Assembly (NCBI GenBank): GCA_914767715.1
Contig: OU612075.1
Span: forward strand, 3,596,001-3,660,000
DNA from: Membranipora membranacea
Taxonomy: Eukaryota; Bryozoa; Gymnolaemata; Cheilostomatida; Membraniporidae
Reading direction: 5' to 3'
DNA: 64,000 nucleotides
The position numbers were made by a program, and so were the translations under genes. The notes under the pieces were generated by a model, which saw only the letters and a list, made by a program, of their open reading frames with translations, searched no databases and had not been told where the DNA came from. Positions 49,618 through 62,132 of this stretch are shown in pieces (within the stretch, counting starts at the first letter, position 1; every line of letters begins with the position of its first letter).

Positions 49618-51138
49618 AAAACTGTCTAACATAGTACACACTCACCAAAAACAATATAGTAGGCTAGCAGTGGCACTCACCATAGACCTTAAAACGGTAG
49701 GCAAGTAGAAATACTTGGTTTACAGGTTCACTCCAAAAACTGGGTCTCTGACAATGTAATAGCCTGTCAAACATTGTCACTGTGACTGTCACTGACCCAG
49801 GACAGGTTTTTGCAAGGTATAAAAAAAGCCCTTGGTTTTTATGTAGACCAGATCCTGGTGAAGCAAACCTACTGGGCATACATAGAGCTAGTATGCCAGC
49901 CTGTCATGACAACTTGTGGGGGGGCCTGGGTCTATGACAATGGAGCAGCAAGCAACAACAATCAATGGCCAGCAATCAAACAACACAAAGTTACAAACAC
50001 ATAGATTGTAACTGTTGTTGTTTGACTTGTTGTCAGAGACGGCCAGGTTTTACGAGGTACAATGAAGACCTTTGATTTTGAGTACACCAGGTCTAAGCAT
50101 GCATGTTGCAAGGCTGTCTTGAGAATACAGGCTAGCATACATGCATGTAGCCTGTCTTGATATGCATACATACATGGGTTCAGATTCCTTGGACTTGCAT
50201 GCCTGGGATTTGGCTAATAAAATACTTTGATTGGTTCGCTACATTAGTATCTGTTCTACAATATTCCAATGAAATATCCAGGTGCGTTCTATGTTCCGCT
50301 TCGCCGATGTTCCGCTGGTCTATGGTCCGCTTGAAATGGGTCTATAGGTCCAACACCTCTATTTATTTCCCCATTGCTTTACATGCAAACTATGTTGACT
50401 TGTCACCTCAATAGGCCTGCTTCAGGTTCTTTCAATTCTTTAACCAGGCCACTCAAAATGATGGTATGCTTCTTTTTTTTATATATTTGTGACTGTGGGT
50501 TGAAAATTCGTTGTCAGAATTTTTCAGTGGCCCCATATGTAAGACCATTGCATTTTTCACACATTTCCGGTCTAATTTTCATTAGCCAAACCGTATGCAT
50601 TGATCTTCCTAAAATGATTTTGCAAAAAGAATTTCAAACTTTAATTCAATTTTCTATTGCAAACACACCTGATAATATTAACAGGGTTCAATATCACTGA
50701 TAGAAGTGCTTTTGAATTGGCTACACCCTCATTTGTCATCAGCATACCAATCATTTTATTTTGGAGGATGGTGTATTACCTAATAGTCCGCTGTTTTTTA
50801 GACCACTTTATCGATCCTTATTTATCCATACAAACTGCTCCATGTTAGTTTAGCCCATCTTCAAGGACTAAATTAATCAATAGGACCAGACCTTCTTGCC
50901 CATTATAGACCACTAAACCAAGGAGAGACTGAACTCCACAGCTGAATCTATAGATTGTGAAGATATTCCCCACTGAGTCACCAGTCCATGTACTGACTTT
51001 AACTCTTACATTATCTAATGATGGACTATTCAAGTGCATTGGAACAATGAGTAAGTGATTTGAATCAATTTAAACCTGTTTGAATGTACACTTATTGCAT
51101 AGGACATCATTGCTCATCATTGCTGATGGCATGTAAAC
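49618..51138. other. Repeat-derived intergenic sequence
   Basis: Contains two related segments (about 49790-49880 and 50030-50120, sharing 'ccaggttttacgaggta'-like text) and no supported gene. A minus ORF at 50845-51039 has no recognised family. Confidence 0.35.
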
Positions 51139-51270
51139 CACAGGCCTTCTGTAGTTGGTGCAAGTCCAGTGGTCGAGTGCCCCAGTGGCCGAGGCCTTTT
51201 CTTGAGAGAAAAGGCCTCGACCACTGGGGCACTCTACCACTGGACTTGCACCAACTATAGAAGGCCTGTG
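51139..51270. repeat. 132-bp near-perfect hairpin
   Basis: The left arm starts cacaggccttctgtagttgg and the right arm ends ccaactatagaaggcctgtg. About 62 bp pair with only a few mismatches around a 4-nt loop at tgag. This is a snapback MITE or, if transcribed, a long hairpin RNA. Confidence 0.85.
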
Positions 51271-51307
51271 ATGCAAACCCTAACTTATGGAACTATATGA
51301 CTGTCCT

Positions 51308-51562
51308 GCTTTCATAGCTTCTGTATTTTCTGGAAACCATTTTGGCGCTTGCTTAATTTGTTGTTTTTGCATTGTCATTGCGGCCAGTCAGATTCCAATA
51401 TTCCTCGATGAAAGCAACAAATTAAGCACATGTTAATGTTAAACCGATTTTGAGCAGAAGTTTCTAAAGTCACAGCTGGAGAGCTGGCGCTTGAGACGAA
51501 GAAGACGCAGGTAAATAAGCAAGCGCCAACATGGTTTCAGAAGATACAGAAGCTATGAGAGC
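51308..51562. repeat. Inverted duplication of the start of the RT fragment
   Basis: 51308-51355 is the diverged reverse complement of 51515-51562, which encodes the QHGFRRYRSYESQL start of the reverse transcriptase relic. About 150 bp of unrelated sequence separates the copies. Confidence 0.75.
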
Positions 51563-52615
51563 CAGCTGACAGAACAGATTTGCGACGTTTCACAACAGTT
51601 TGACAAAGGAGAGGAAGCGGATGCCGGTATCCTAGACTTCAGTAAAGCTTTCGACCAAGTTGACCACAATAACTTCTTCAGAAACTCGCTTATATCAGAG
51701 TTCCCCCTCAAGCTACTTTCTAGGTACAGAGTCTACTAGAAGGTCAATCCCAAGTAGTTACAGTTGATGGCCATAGTTATAGCCCACGCCAAGGTCATCC
51801 CAGGGTTCAGTAATTGGCCCAATCCTGTTCCTGGTCTACATAAACGACCTAGCTGACTCAGTCATATCCAAAACCCGCATGTTCGCAGACGATACGTCAT
51901 CTGTTCGACCGGTGAAAACTTTTTCCAGCTCCAAAAAAATCTAGATGCCCTCCAAGTATGGGAGAGTAGTTGGAAGATGGAGAAGAACTAAAGGAGCCAA
52001 CAACAACCACATACATAATGAAACAGACATCCCTAAGACAAAGGGTGTAAAATACCTAGGATTAAGGCTGGAGAGCTCTCTTAGATGGAAGGAAAACTTC
52101 AACTATATTACCAACAAAGCAGCCAGCATAAGGTGAGGGTTCATAAGAAGAGCACACAATACCATACTTTCTAAAACATCTCAGAGCAAAAGCTTACCCC
52201 ATACTCGTCAGGCCCATTCTAGAATACACATCATCAGTATGGGATGGTAGCCTGACGCAAGCACAAGCAACAAAGCTCGAAGCTGTGTAACGCAAGGCCG
52301 TGTGCATGTGTTTACAATGTTCCGCGGTCAGACCACACAACTAGCACCTTGCAGCTGATTGAACAACTAGAATGGAAAAACCTAAGTACCAGAATGGCGA
52401 AGAATTGTACTCTTCCGAGCCATCCACTTTGGTAAAGTAGAGACTGACATGGGAGATTACATCAACTTCACCCACATCCTGGCAGTTCTAGAAGGCACAA
52501 CCTACAGTATCTAATACCTCACTGCAGCACTGACCTCCACAAAAAGAGATTCTTTGTCTCCCCCGCTAAATTGTGAAATGATCTTTTTTATCACTCTTTG
52601 ATACTTGTAGATCCT
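51512..52615 (+). pseudogene. Degenerate non-LTR retrotransposon reverse transcriptase
   Basis: Broken by many stops and frameshifts but recognisable in order: QHGFRRYRSYESQL, ILDFSKAFDQVDHN (RT motif A), FADDT (catalytic motif C, 51882), KYLGLRLESSLRWKEN, ILEYTSSVWDGS and the terminal HKKRFFVSPAKL. The order and motifs fit the Jockey/CR1/L2 side of non-LTR elements. It is dead: no frame runs longer than about 60 codons. Confidence 0.85.
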
Positions 52616-53009
52616 CCTGTGGCAGGTTAAGGTTACAGCAAATGGTGAAAATCTGGTTATACGATCTATGACACGGGCTGATTACCGATAGACGAGCCTG
52701 AAAAAATACTGGAAACTTCAGATGAAGAAACAATTACTCTACAAGTATCAAGTAAGTATGGTATGCTTAATTGAGTTCAGTGGTAACTTCAGGCCTATAT
52801 ATAGGCATGTCGGCAAAGAGAAATGCTTTCTCTCTGTTTCTGCTATTTGGCAGCCGCTAGATGTCTGCCTGGCATCGACATCTGTTAGTTGCCAAATAGA
52901 CATCCGGTTACATAAAAGGCATCCAGGCAAGTATTTGACAAAGGTGGATTGGTATGTAGCAGAGGAGGATGGATTGTAGTCACTCATCATCGGGGCGACA
53001 ACCCCATCT

Positions 53010-53540
53010 GAATAGGGCTGTAACAGCAAATATTAATGCTCTAAGCCCATTTGGTTGGGTTTGTTACACCAAAAATTTCTGCTCCAAGCCCATACAAATG
53101 GGTTTGTTACAGAAAGTATTACTGCTACAAGCTGTTGTACTAAAAATGTTTTCTGTAAATGGCCATCCGCCACACATCTCTGGTCTATCCTCAGCCTATG
53201 CAGATGAGTTTGTTACTGCTCCAAGCCCATATGGATGAGTAGTTGGCAACCATCAGTTGCCATATGGCCATTCGGATGGGTTTGTTACAGTCACACTTCG
53301 AGATTGATACAAGGTGAAATGGATGGCCAGTTAGCATTGCCGCATGGGTATTTGTCATAAGCGGATGGCCCTTTTATGGAGATATGTTGCTGATGGCCAT
53401 TTACCGGACACATTTGGCTCATCTGGAAGAATGGTTACAGCAAATATTACTGCTCAAACAAAACCCACCCGGATGGAGTTAATTTAGCAAACATTACTAT
53501 TCCAAGCCTGTCTGGATGGGTTTGTTGCAGTTATAATGCG
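53010..53540. repeat. Degenerate satellite-like repeats
   Basis: Many diverged units of about 50-60 bp share the text gtttgttacagcaaatattactg and ctccaagcccatttggatgg. Looser copies extend to about 52800 and 53830. They are partly self-complementary (GCCAAATAG / CTATTTGGC). Confidence 0.65.
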
Positions 53541-53989
53541 AAAAATGTGGCCGGTCCGCCACAAATCTTTACGTTAAAGGTCCATCCACTCATGACAAAT
53601 ATCCATTTCACATTATATCAATTTCAAAGCTCGGCAGTCACAAACCAATCCTGTTGCAAATTTTGCAACCAGACGGCTTCATGGCAGGATGGCTATTTGG
53701 CAACCGTTGGACACCAAATAGGCCTCCTGATGGGTTTCTTTCAAAGCAAACTCCACCGTAACAAAACCCATCTCTGTCTAAAGTGCATTTGCATCTGTTA
53801 CAAGCCAATCCTGTCCCATGAATTTTATGTCCGGTAGCGTTAAAAGCAACCGGAAGCCTATTTGTCCGTTGGGCAACCGACAGCTGCCAAATAGTAGGTT
53901 CTCTTCGCAGAATAGCTATCAGAGTCCGAGAGGACAAATTTAGCATATTGTTTATACCTGGTTCTGGAAGTAGTTCATTGTGTTATGCG

Positions 53990-54600
53990 ATTTTATCTCT
54001 GTTCGAACTCCACTGTTTTTGATGGCTATTGCACATTTGCCTCTAAGCGATCAACTTGCACTTCCAGTATCCCGTTCATGTCTCCGGCCAAGATAAGCTC
54101 CTCTGCAGCACTGCAACAAACTCTGTCCAAAATCTGTCTTTGGCCTCCTCGTCACAGTCTTGCTGTTCGCATAGGCAGAAACGATGTTATAGGTCTGCCT
54201 TTTGGTTTCCATTGATAATCCCCTCAGATTTCCTGGTTACATGACTCATCCCACACCATTCCTTGGTCTTATCCCGCCACTGTTGTACAGCTTGATGCCA
54301 TCATCAATGTATCTTGCCTTTCCTCCGGGCCTTTCTCCTCCCATCTGGTCTCCTGTAGGCATATGTTACGCCTCACCATCTTATCAGCTATCTCTCTACT
54401 CTTATTTGTGAGTGTAGCAATGTTTAGGGCCGCTAGCTTGATAATCGTCTACCTCGCTCGCCTACTTTCCACAAGGTCCCCAACAAGGGAGATGCCTTGG
54501 CATAGTCTGGTTCTCTCTGGTTTTATGACAGTCTGTGGCATAGTTTTTCCGGCCGGATGCTCTGCCTGTCGCTGAACCCGTCTCTATCCAGGATTGGGAC
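53990..54600 (-). pseudogene. Degenerate RTE-type retrotransposon endonuclease
   Basis: On the minus strand the broken frames give ALNIATLTNKSREIADKM, RRNICLQETRW and then LAGDMNG. These are the N-terminal AP-endonuclease motifs of RTE/BovB-type elements, often annotated as craniofacial development protein 2-like. Frameshifts and stops are frequent, and no RT domain follows in the window. Confidence 0.7.
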
Positions 54601-55739
54601 TGGCTGAGTCTGGCACAGGATTGTACATTCCTCAAGCGAGTTTTTCATAATATCATAATATCTACAAAACAACCACCTCTATTGCAGAAATAACTGTTGG
54701 TCTTGTTCTTGACTTTTTTGCTAGTTTTCATATTTTATCCTGCCCCCTACCTGTACCAGCTAAGAATTGGTCACTTGCCATAGCACACCAGGACATGTAG
54801 GTATATACATAAAGTACATAATTATTTTGCTTTATTTTTATCAGATCCTATGCGGAGAAAATTAGTTGTGTATTTGGCTGCGACTTGAGATGATTTCCAC
54901 CAATCTACATCAGGTTTGTTAAGTTATCATGAACGTGAAAAATACCACTTGCCTTTGCCCCATAAGTGAGCCCAGAAGGTACAATATGAGGATTGAAAAA
55001 AAACAAAGCTGAAAGACATAATGCATATGGTAATTCACAGTTGGGCAGTAAAAATATTGACATTGAATGTACATCATATCAACTACCCTTGCGGATAAAC
55101 TATTTTGGTTCCAAGTTTCAATTAAGGTAATTTGGTACCGAAAAACATAATATGTCCTGATTGGGAGGTCTGCATCAACCCATCACCCTATCCCTAATGA
55201 CAGGATACCAGTGCTAAGATGAGAAAGTGTCCATCTGTTCATCTTCACACTATTTCAGAGTGACCTACAATGCTGGTTGGTAAATAGAAGTGATATGTAC
55301 GGGGATGTGAACTATCAGCTGAGGTGTTGAGCCGCTTGGAGGTAGTGTCCATCATGCCTACCGCGTATTGAGATATGGGTATGTACAAAGGTGTTACTTT
55401 CATTTTCATTCCATAAGTACTGTAACCAAAAAATAGCTTCTCTCTGTGGAAGTGTTTATATTTCTATTTATAGCAATCAGCAAATTTTTTTCCCAAGAAA
55501 GAAAGTATTTTTACAATCACAATACCTAAATTTGTTGTAAGTTGTTATAAGTTTTGATAGCACGAGGTCCTGAGTTCAATAACCCCTCTTGTTATGAGAG
55601 ATCTCCCTGCTCATATCCCATAACACGCCGAGCAACATAAACCAACACCAACTGAACTGACTCAAAAGTCGCCACTTCTCTAACGACAACTCTACAACTA
55701 TACTGTGTGGAACATTCTTAGTCTACCGACATCAAAGAG
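54601..55739. other. Intergenic, no supported gene
   Basis: No ORF, RNA gene or defined repeat that I can support. Confidence 0.4.
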
Positions 55740-56235
55740 GCTGTCTATCAGTAATAAACCTATTAAGACAAGAAATTTCAAAAGTTGAAACTTGGTGCAT
55801 GGCCAACAGGCTCACTCTAAATTATTCAAAAACGTTCCAAATTATTTTTAAATCGCCAAAAAAGCAAATTGTTTTGGCGGAATATAAAATTGATCTCAGC
55901 TGTAAAACACAATTTTTTAGGCATTATTCTTGACTCTAATAATACTGATATGAATCACCTCGTGGACCACTGCCGAAAATTCAACCTAATTTTGACATTG
56001 ATTAGGGCAGCTCTCCCTTATTTTGATAACAAAACAATGGTTGACCTGTATTACCGTTGTTTTTACCCACATTTAATTTAAAAACCTGAATTCTGGGGCC
56101 ATGCCACGACACAGATCTCCATTCCATTTCAGTTTCCATTCTTCAAAAAAAGAATGTACATGTTATTCTGAACAAAAAACCCAGAGAAAATGTCACATCA
56201 TTTTTAAAACATAAGGAATCATGTGAATTCAAATG
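55740..56235 (+). pseudogene. Second degenerate non-LTR reverse transcriptase fragment
   Basis: Broken frames read ISKVETWCMANRLTLN, then VKHNFLGIILDSNNTDMNHL, IRAALPYFDNKTMVDLYYR and CFYPHLI. These are the post-catalytic thumb-side motifs of Jockey/CR1-like RTs (FLGV-ID, LY-S-I-P). The catalytic core is not preserved. It is clearly distinct from the copy at 51512, so a different family or age. Confidence 0.75.
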
Positions 56236-57429
56236 CTATTTGAATTTTGTACTTTAAGACATGCTCAACTACTAAAAAAATCCAACCGATCGGGATGAGA
56301 GGTCCTTGTTGTGCACTCGCTTGTCACTGTACAACAAGCACCTAAAGGGGGTGGAGATGGGGTCTCAGACTTGTGTGCCCGTGCGCCTGGCTCCCTGTCT
56401 GGGGGGCAGTGATGACTGCAGCTGGAAGGGGCACTTGTCCTGTGCGTGTGTCTCGTATTTGACCTTCAAGCTTTACAATTGGGCTGTCTACGCTCTAGCG
56501 CAGGCTATAAGACTGTCCCTTTGCTTTTGACATATTTCTATTGCAATTATCTACATTTTTTGATTTAATCTTTTTTTGCCTTTCTCTGAGTCATACTCAA
56601 TTGAACTTTATCTATATATGTTATCAATTTTATCTCTAGCAATAAACCCACATGAAAGAAAAAATTGTCTAACAGTCTTCGAGTTAGGGTGTCAATTACC
56701 TTTCTGAAATGTGCAGTCTCACACCACTACCCTCCCTCATATCGGACAAGGGATAGAAATACCCATATAGATAATTATGACAAACCTATAGACAAAATGA
56801 CCTAATGACCTAATTTTACATTAGTACCCACTCGGTAGCTAAAACTACATGCATCTTTAGTGGCTAGTTATTGCATAGCACCTTTTACATGATAATCCCA
56901 TAATAACCTAATACTAATAGTCATTTTTCTGGCTGCTTTGCGATGCCACCCAATGTTGCAGCTAGCTTTCTGGATATTGTAATCTTTATTTCTTTTTTAG
57001 ACTGCCATAGAAAGACAGAGAAAGAAACTCAGTACCATTCACCAGCTACAAGCAAACAAATAACCACACCTACTGAAGCATCAGTGTTGTGATTTAAAAA
57101 AAATTTATGGGCGTTGTAGCCACTTATAATGATTTAAGAACGAGGATTTATATTTTGGTCCATTTCCATAATTTTTATATAATCCCCATAGGGGAAAATG
57201 GAACTCTATCCTCTGTGCTCCCATAGATCTCAGCCAAACCTCAAATGTATTTTCCGGTAATTATTTATTCCTCTCCCTGAGAATAAAGCTTAAAATTCAT
57301 TTTATACAATTATTTTATTAATGGTGTATTTTGATAAAGTATAACAGCTTCAATACAATGTAATGAGTGATGGATAACCAAAATTTTGTCTTTTCTAAAC
57401 CAAGGACTAAGCAACTTCCTAATAATATG
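56236..57429. other. Intergenic, including a GC-rich island
   Basis: 56290-56530 is clearly richer in GC than its surroundings and holds an open frame of 74 codons without recognised family. The rest is AT-rich and featureless. Confidence 0.35.
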
Positions 57430-58130
57430 CAAGTTGCGATTGTTATCAATATCCAGCGCGTTTGGTGCTGTTTTGCTCCAGGAATCTGGTAAAGATATCT
57501 GGCAACCATTGGAATATGCCTCGCGTAAGATGACTGACACTTAAACGCGCTCTTCGATTGTAGAGAAGGAAATTACTCTTGTCATCATGTGGGCAGTTTG
57601 ACTAGGATATGATAGGTCGAAAGTTTGAAGTTGTAACCCTTGGTACAAATTCTAGGTGGTAAAGATCTGAGTGATCTACCACCGAGGGTGCAAAGGTTCA
57701 AAATGAGGATAATGAGGTATGGATATAAAAATTTTGGTGTGAAGATGTTTGTTGCCGATAGTTTGAGCCGACCCAACGAGGCTTAGAGTGCAGCCAGTGT
57801 GAAGCACTGTGCAGCTGTTGAGTACTATATTGACAGTATTTGTGAGGACTTAGTCCCTAATATACATGAAATAGAGGCGTTTGAAGCCACCGTGACTGAC
57901 GAAGTCGCAGTTAAATTCAAGCAGTATTTGGTCGAGGGTTGGCGAAGAAACAAGCAGTCATAAATTGCCCGGGTACAAAGGTTGTCTCATGTTTAATGAT
58001 AGACTTGATGTACCTGCTAGTTTGCGTAGTGCCTATATTGCACATGCACATGCTGGACACCAGGGTACTGCTAAACCTGCAGAGCTGCTCGACAGGTAGT
58101 CTGGTGGCCGAGCTATCACCTAACGACAAA
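57430..58130 (+). pseudogene. Ty3/gypsy LTR-retrotransposon relic (RNase H to integrase zinc-binding region)
   Basis: Motifs appear in the expected order in broken frames: FGAVLLQESGKDIWQPLEYA followed by SRKMTDT (RNase H, 57455-57540), LPPRVQRFKMR and VADSLSRP (57680-57775), then IAHAHAGHQGTAKPAELLDR (about 58037-58100), the HHCC zinc-binding start of integrase. No LTRs, protease or catalytic integrase core are visible. Confidence 0.8.
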
Positions 58131-60265
58131 TTTTTGTCAATTTTAGCTCTTGCTTTTGGCCTGAGTCCCGCAGCAATTGATCTCGGGAATGTGCTGTGCA
58201 GCTAAAGCCAAGCTTCTTTCAAATTGTCTGCTCAACAACCCGTAGCAGACAACTCCAATTTGTACTTCAAGGGACATTCTGATGCGTTAAAAGTGCTCAG
58301 ATAGCTGTATATGCAAGTTTGTGGCATCACATCATCAAATTCCTTACAAACATTATCAAACAAAAGTGAATAGTTGTAATGTAATGCCACAAACTCGCAC
58401 TTGCAGCCATCTAAGGAGTAAGAACCTAAATTATGTTCGGGTATACATAAAAAAGTATCATGTGAAATTGCTTTTATAAACATAGTTTTGGCAATCAGAC
58501 ACTACATGTATTTCGTCTGCCGCATTATGGGCATTGCTTTTTGCTTATTGAAATATTATAGGAGAACTACTGATCTGTCAATTCCAACGCATCTCACCAT
58601 GTCGTAAAATACAACCTCATTAAATGACAATTGATATTTGAAACCTGGGAACTTGAATTGTTTTTCATATTATGTATATTAATGATGGCCTTCTCCAATG
58701 GATTTGCCCCGGTTTTGGAGCACCTCTACAACATCAAAAAATATACTACATCAGGGTATTATGTTATATTCGCTGCAGGGTGCCAAAATGAGCAACCAGA
58801 TACACTACTCCGGCTTGAGCTTCTTGAAGACCTGTTCATGGTTTCGTTCGATCCAATGAGTAGATTTGATTCTTGCAATTTTAGCGTTGTTCTAGTATCG
58901 CGTTTGATTTTTATTAGTTTCTTTGATCTTGAAATCTACAAATACACTCACACCAGTACCTTGTGATTCAAATTGATATGATAAGTTATACCATGGTTCT
59001 ATAATCAAATGACGATTGGTAAATGATACATCTTCAACTTGGCAACTTTTTCAGCTAGTGTTGCTGAATCTATTGATTGCAGAGATCATCATAAATAGAG
59101 TTTCTGCTTCCAAAAATGATCTAATTTTCAATATACACGCCTCCGTATATTTAAAATTAAACAATAAAATGAAACAGATCAGAGCAAAAATCGGTAGCAA
59201 CAATGTTTCCTTCATGTCAAGCAAGTTCATATTCAAACAAGAAAAGAAATGTAGGAGCGCTCATATCAGGTTCCTTGACCAGAAAGCTCACCATCAAGGT
59301 TGCGCTGTCAGCTGTCTCTTTCAAGCAGATTGTCTTAGTTTAATTTTGCCCTGTCAATAAGTACTGCAATTACATGCATACTTTTAGCATAGAACTCGCC
59401 TGTCGTAAATTCATGATCACTCTGTTTGGACAATTCCAACAGTAATCGGGGATGATGCTGTTATGATATAAAAAATACAGATCCGCAGCACTAGTACTCA
59501 TGAGTTTGGTCTTGTCAGGTTCTAGACTTTTCAGTTCACCAACTCTACATGTAACTACCCCCAATAGCTGTGACATCTGTAGGGGTAACAGTATATTGTT
59601 AACAGTGATAACATGGCAAATCTGAAAACAGTCCGCATATTCATTACCATGTTGACTGATATAAACAAGGTGCCCCTCCTAAATATTTAATTTATATCTC
59701 AAAAACTTAATAAACATAATTCCTACATCTCAACTTTTGGTAACCTCTCACATTCATTCATAAACATGATCTAGGGAATCCCAATTAGTTCATTGTTGTA
59801 GAGTTAAGTTTCATATAAATACTATGTGTATATATATATATATATATGACATACAAATCTATAACAGAGGAACATGTATGGTCCTTGAATCATTCCCATC
59901 CTAACTGATAAGGGGCCAAAACTCTGAATTCAAAACATGGGAAAAGGACCTCTTATTTAATGAAGGTAAAATAAAAACATCCTATGTAGATTGATTTTAT
60001 CGATTAAATATGTTTTCACTGTTCAATTATATTGGATCAGTTTTTACCCAGTTCAGAATATGTTTGAGCCGGTTACCTTATTTCCAAACAGTCTCATGAC
60101 AATTTTTATGTACTTAGGAATAGAAGCGAGACAATTTTTTGCAGGTGATTTTTAGAGTGGCTGAGCTACATTAGAGAGTGTGCCTATCTCTGAAACTTTT
60201 CTCTCAGAGACTATGATGACACAAACTGTTGATTTAGTGTTTGAAAACTCATTGATTATACTATC
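58131..60265. other. Unassigned sequence with several weak ORFs
   Basis: Plus ORFs at 58631-58966 (111 codons) and 59016-59360 (114) and minus ORFs at 58232-58483 and 59370-59576 have protein-like composition in places (CKCEFVALHYNYSLLFDN) but no recognised family and no linking splice sites. Decayed transposon coding sequence is likely. Confidence 0.35.
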
Positions 60266-60463
60266 ACTAGAACTGATAAGATCAGAGACCACCGAAAAGG
60301 AGCAAAACTATTCGGCTCAGTTGGACAGATCATAGCTTACTTCACTCATGGTTCACTGGTAAACATATATACGATTCATTTGCCTGTATTTGGAGTTGCT
60401 CCCCTGCCCATTGGAGGAAAAACAACTCCGAATTTAAGCAAATAGATCAATATTGATCTAGAG
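60266..60463. repeat. Dispersed repeat unit, copy C (with GGAGTTGCTC hairpin)
   Basis: Begins actagaactgataagatcag and ends tcaatattgatctagag. It is about 90 percent identical to 62852-63055. It contains the hairpin atttgcctgtatttggagtt with its complementary arm at 60426-60446. Confidence 0.85.
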
Positions 60464-61209
60464 CATGGGTGGGCAACCTTTTTCTAAAAAAATTCCATAT
60501 TTTACACAGGCTCAACACAATAAGGCGCAACATATCTTTCAGGTAAAAAATCGGAACCGGAGTAACAACTATGTACAAACTAAAACAGATTTATTTGTAA
60601 AAGCTGTGGTATGTTGCAAGGAACTTCAGCTCAACAGAAATACTAATTTAAAAAATCTTGTGAAGTTTTGCATGTGTATGGAAAAGGGCAGGGTTGGTGT
60701 GGGAGGGGTGCTGGCAACCCTCCGCAACGGGGAAGTTTTTTGCGAATGCCTGTAAAATTAGATGCAATCTGAAACATTTCAGCGATAAAGCAGGAGCATT
60801 TGTAACATGTAAACTTGTTGATACTCATCTGCATTTCTTGTTCAAGGTGACAGATTTGCTAAAAAAACTAATTACTATGATATTAACGACAATTTTTATT
60901 CAAATTTCCAAAGGTCACCGTTCTGGGTAATTTTGAAAATAAAGCACTTGAAAAAGGAGTTAACACCAATACAGTTAAGATGATTATGTCTAGAAACGGC
61001 TTTGGAAGCTACATGCTTAATGCTGAATACTGGGCACTCTTTTGAAATATATTGTGCCTACATACTTGAATATCAAGATTACAAAATGCGAGATGGGGAT
61101 CGAAATTAATGTGTAATATATATCTTTTCAGGCATAAGGCCACAATCAGCCCGCAAAATATTGTTTATATTAGGCCGCACTGGAAAATAGACCAGGTTGC
61201 CGACAGCTG
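60464..61209. mobile_element. hAT-type non-autonomous element with perfect 8-bp target duplication
   Basis: 746 bp. The left end CATGGGTGGGCAACC pairs with the reverse complement of the right end (GGTTGCCGACAGCTG). The 8-mer atctagag flanks both sides (60456-60463 and 61210-61217). No transposase domain was recognised. Confidence 0.9.
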
Positions 61210-61285
61210 ATCTAGAGGTATGTAGGACTTTTACTTCCACCCAATAGGAATTAGCGGTGTAAAATTCTAAAATCCGACAATATCT

Positions 61286-61372
61286 CACAAACACAACTAT
61301 GTCTGAGAATTAAACCCACAGCTTTTTTTGCAGCCCATTAGGTAATTGTTACTGAGACATAATTCATCTCAT
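61286..61372 (-). repeat. tRNA-derived SINE-like unit, copy 1
   Basis: Minus strand: TGTCTCAGTAACAATTACC (A-box-like), then AAGCTGTGGGTTTAATTCTC (B-box-like). It shares its layout and flanking 'ctgcctggtaaa...ggcaagctt' text with copy 2 at 63830. Confidence 0.5.
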
Positions 61373-61799
61373 GTCATATGCTGCCTGGTAAAAAAAGAAC
61401 TGTGGCAAGCTTTAAACGAATAGGAATATCTATTATTGGTGTTACACGTCACAAATACAACGACACAACAAATTATACAGGCGATTTGGTCTAGATAAAA
61501 AATGAACATAATAAGGAGATTGCAATTGCCGCTATCTGAACTTATGACAGGCCGTACATGGGCAGCTACTATAAGAGAACTGAATAATAGTATAATCTGT
61601 GACAAGTTTGCATGAATGAATGAAAATAATTAAGAAATGATAGCAATAGCTGCTGTTATTTAAACTCACATGGGAGAAGTGTAAAGCAGATTACATGACA
61701 ATTATTTTATAAGATATCTCCTAGGAGCACAGAGTTTAACAATGGGTATATCCAGGGCCGTATATTCTAAAAAATTTCACTCACTGACTTTCTAGAGAT

Positions 61800-61885
61800 G
61801 AGCATAATGATCGGGCGCAGCCCGATCCACATGCCGTAGGCGTGGCGGAGAGGGTGTGGGAGGGGCGCTTTAGCGCCCTCTCACC
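61800..61885. repeat. Cluster of small GC-rich palindromes
   Basis: gatcgggcgcagcccgatc is a perfect palindrome around a short core, followed by ggggcgctttagcgccctc. They stand out in AT-rich DNA and look like the end structures of a MITE. Confidence 0.5.
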
Positions 61886-62047
61886 ACAGAAATTTTTGCA
61901 TATCGGTAGCAAAATAGTGCAAGCAGAGAGGTATTTCGATAGCCCACTGAGCTGTTGGGTACTTGCAGAAAACAACTCAATAGCAGTAGAAGATTACGGT
62001 AAAAATGCTCCAGTTATAAAGCATCCATTTGGAAAAAAAATCTGACC

Positions 62048-62132
62048 CTGTTGAGACCTGAACCCACAACATTCTTAATGCACAGTGAGTACAGGCAGAC
62101 ACTCTACACACTGAGCTATTCAGCCTGGCTAT
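62048..62132 (-). repeat. tRNA-like sequence or SINE head
   Basis: Minus strand: GCTGAATAGCTCAGTGTGTA then GAGTGTCTGCC matches a type II promoter A box and D arm. About 50 nt on, TGTGGGTTCAGGTCTCAAC approximates the B box and T arm. The T stem pairs poorly, so it is a SINE or tRNA pseudogene. Confidence 0.55.

Noticed and set aside
58631-59360. Two plus ORFs of 111 and 114 codons as genes
   Set aside because: No recognised family, no splice links, adjacent to retroelement relics; length alone is not enough in AT-rich DNA.
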